A stretch of DNA of 64,000 bases from contig NZ_JALBCV010000001.1 of the NCBI RefSeq assembly GCF_022602565.1, positions 181,193 to 245,192 on the forward strand, read 5' to 3'. The position numbers and the translations under genes were made by a program. The DNA is from Rosenbergiella metrosideri (GTDB taxonomy: Bacteria > Pseudomonadota > Gammaproteobacteria > Enterobacterales > Enterobacteriaceae). Positions 63,629 to 64,000 of this stretch are shown in pieces (position 1 is the stretch's first letter; every line of letters starts with the position of its first letter). The notes under the pieces are model-generated. The model saw only the letters and a list, made by a program, of their open reading frames with translations, ran no database searches and was not told where the DNA came from.

Positions 63629-64000
63629 ATGGCAAAGGCAGGCTTACCCCTTTATAAGGGACACGATTACATAGCGGTCAAGGTAGAGGGGATCCCCCTT
63701 GGTCGCTATGCACCGCAAATATTCCAGCTGTTATCGCAGCACGGCCTTGACGCGGTAAGGCGAATGCTGGCGCAACCGGTATTAAGTGATCAAGGCATCG
63801 CGTTACAGTGGTTTCCTCACTCGTCAAACCAGGTCATCACACCTTGGTGTCAGGCCAGCTTATCGCAACAAGTTGACTGCCTAGCGCAGCTGATGGAGAG
63901 GATCGATGCGATTAATACGCTGCGTCAGCAACTCGCCGGTCAGCGCACCCGCTCTCTGACGATTATCGACCAAATACTGCAAAACTTAACCGTAATCCCC
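63629..64000 (+). CDS. N-terminal part of an SrfA-like gene (runs off the window)
   Basis: Open from ATG 63629 to the window end, 124 codons, starting MAKAGLPLYKGHDYIAV. The block QPVLSDQGIALQWFPHSSNQVITPW (about residues 48-72) and the following helical region resemble, from memory, the SrfA family (srfABC virulence-associated operon of Salmonella and Pantoea), where a segment like IDWYAPxxGxVxPWxxAT occurs. The family call is tentative. The gene is divergent from the AbrB-family gene. Its end and any srfB/srfC partner are not visible. Confidence 0.5.
   Translation, partial: MAKAGLPLYKGHDYIAVKVEGIPLGRYAPQIFQLLSQHGLDAVRRMLAQPVLSDQGIALQWFPHSSNQVITPWCQASLSQQVDCLAQLMERIDAINTLRQQLAGQRTRSLTIIDQILQNLTVIP

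Noticed and set aside
1-64000. CRISPR arrays, tRNA/rRNA genes, insertion sequences and prophage
   Set aside because: Reading for direct repeats, clover-leaf sequences and transposase motifs gave nothing I could support.

Overview
The window reads as a continuous chromosomal segment from a gammaproteobacterium of the order Enterobacterales. This rests on near-complete matches, recalled from memory, to enterobacterial proteins: SotB, YnfB, YdfG, RutA-D, YjjJ, GlsB, FhuBCD, MdtG, Mqo, EptA-BasRS, Ada, NfsB and Dld. Presence of an OprB porin, a spermidine-dehydrogenase-like enzyme with a triheme cytochrome c, acetoin genes and a possible SrfA edge gene suggests an Erwiniaceae-like or plant/nectar-associated genus. 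That placement is inference. I saw no tRNA, rRNA, CRISPR array, insertion sequence or prophage.

Layout. 0-11.4 kb: LysR regulator, sugar exporter SotB (with a CRP-like site), BioD2, small periplasmic YnfD/YnfB, YdfG, guanine deaminase and urate hydroxylase HpxO (convergent), ecotin, then a Tat-exported flavin dehydrogenase with its triheme cytochrome c. 11.6-14.9 kb: an SDR, then an acetoin/butanediol unit (budC-like, budA, divergent LysR) with no acetolactate synthase. 14.9-19.9 kb: a decayed stretch with a DUF1493-like remnant, YjjJ (HipA-family kinase), a TPR protein with a family-9 glycosyltransferase, and LysR debris. 19.9-23.9 kb: rutR and divergent rutABCD, without rutEFG. 23.9-27.6 kb: bestrophin-like channel and a Zur-box-fronted zinc ABC transporter. 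27.6-32.4 kb: SDR, glyoxalase-type protein, AldA-like dehydrogenase, AEC carrier and LysR. 32.5-33.1 kb: fused debris of a DUF2231/sorbosone dehydrogenase operon. 33.1-35.5 kb: glutaminase, carbonic anhydrase, esterase. 35.5-43.8 kb: hydroxamate siderophore locus (YojI/SyrD-type exporter, TonB receptor, fhuF-C-D-B) around one large palindromic operator. 43.8-52.3 kb: OprB, MdtG, Mqo, a frameshifted MFS gene, catalase and a TIM-barrel enzyme. 52.4-56.9 kb: eptA-basR-basS with a PmrA box, then an Ada with a broken N-terminal zinc site. 57-64 kb: AroE-like, TRIC channel, NfsB, Dld, a beta-hydroxyacid dehydrogenase, an AbrB-family membrane protein and the start of an SrfA-like gene.

Themes that link the genes: nucleobase salvage (guaD, hpxO, rutABCD, with ydfG able to cover the missing rutE step), overflow carbon metabolism (acetoin, lactaldehyde, lactate and malate oxidation), metal homeostasis (Zur and probable Fur sites) and envelope modification (EptA under BasRS). 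I did not find a clearly undescribed multi-gene defence or signalling system. The best leads are the altered Ada, the Lys-P1 ecotin, the reduced rut operon, the periplasmic amine-oxidising pair, the TPR-glycosyltransferase pair, and several precise operators.
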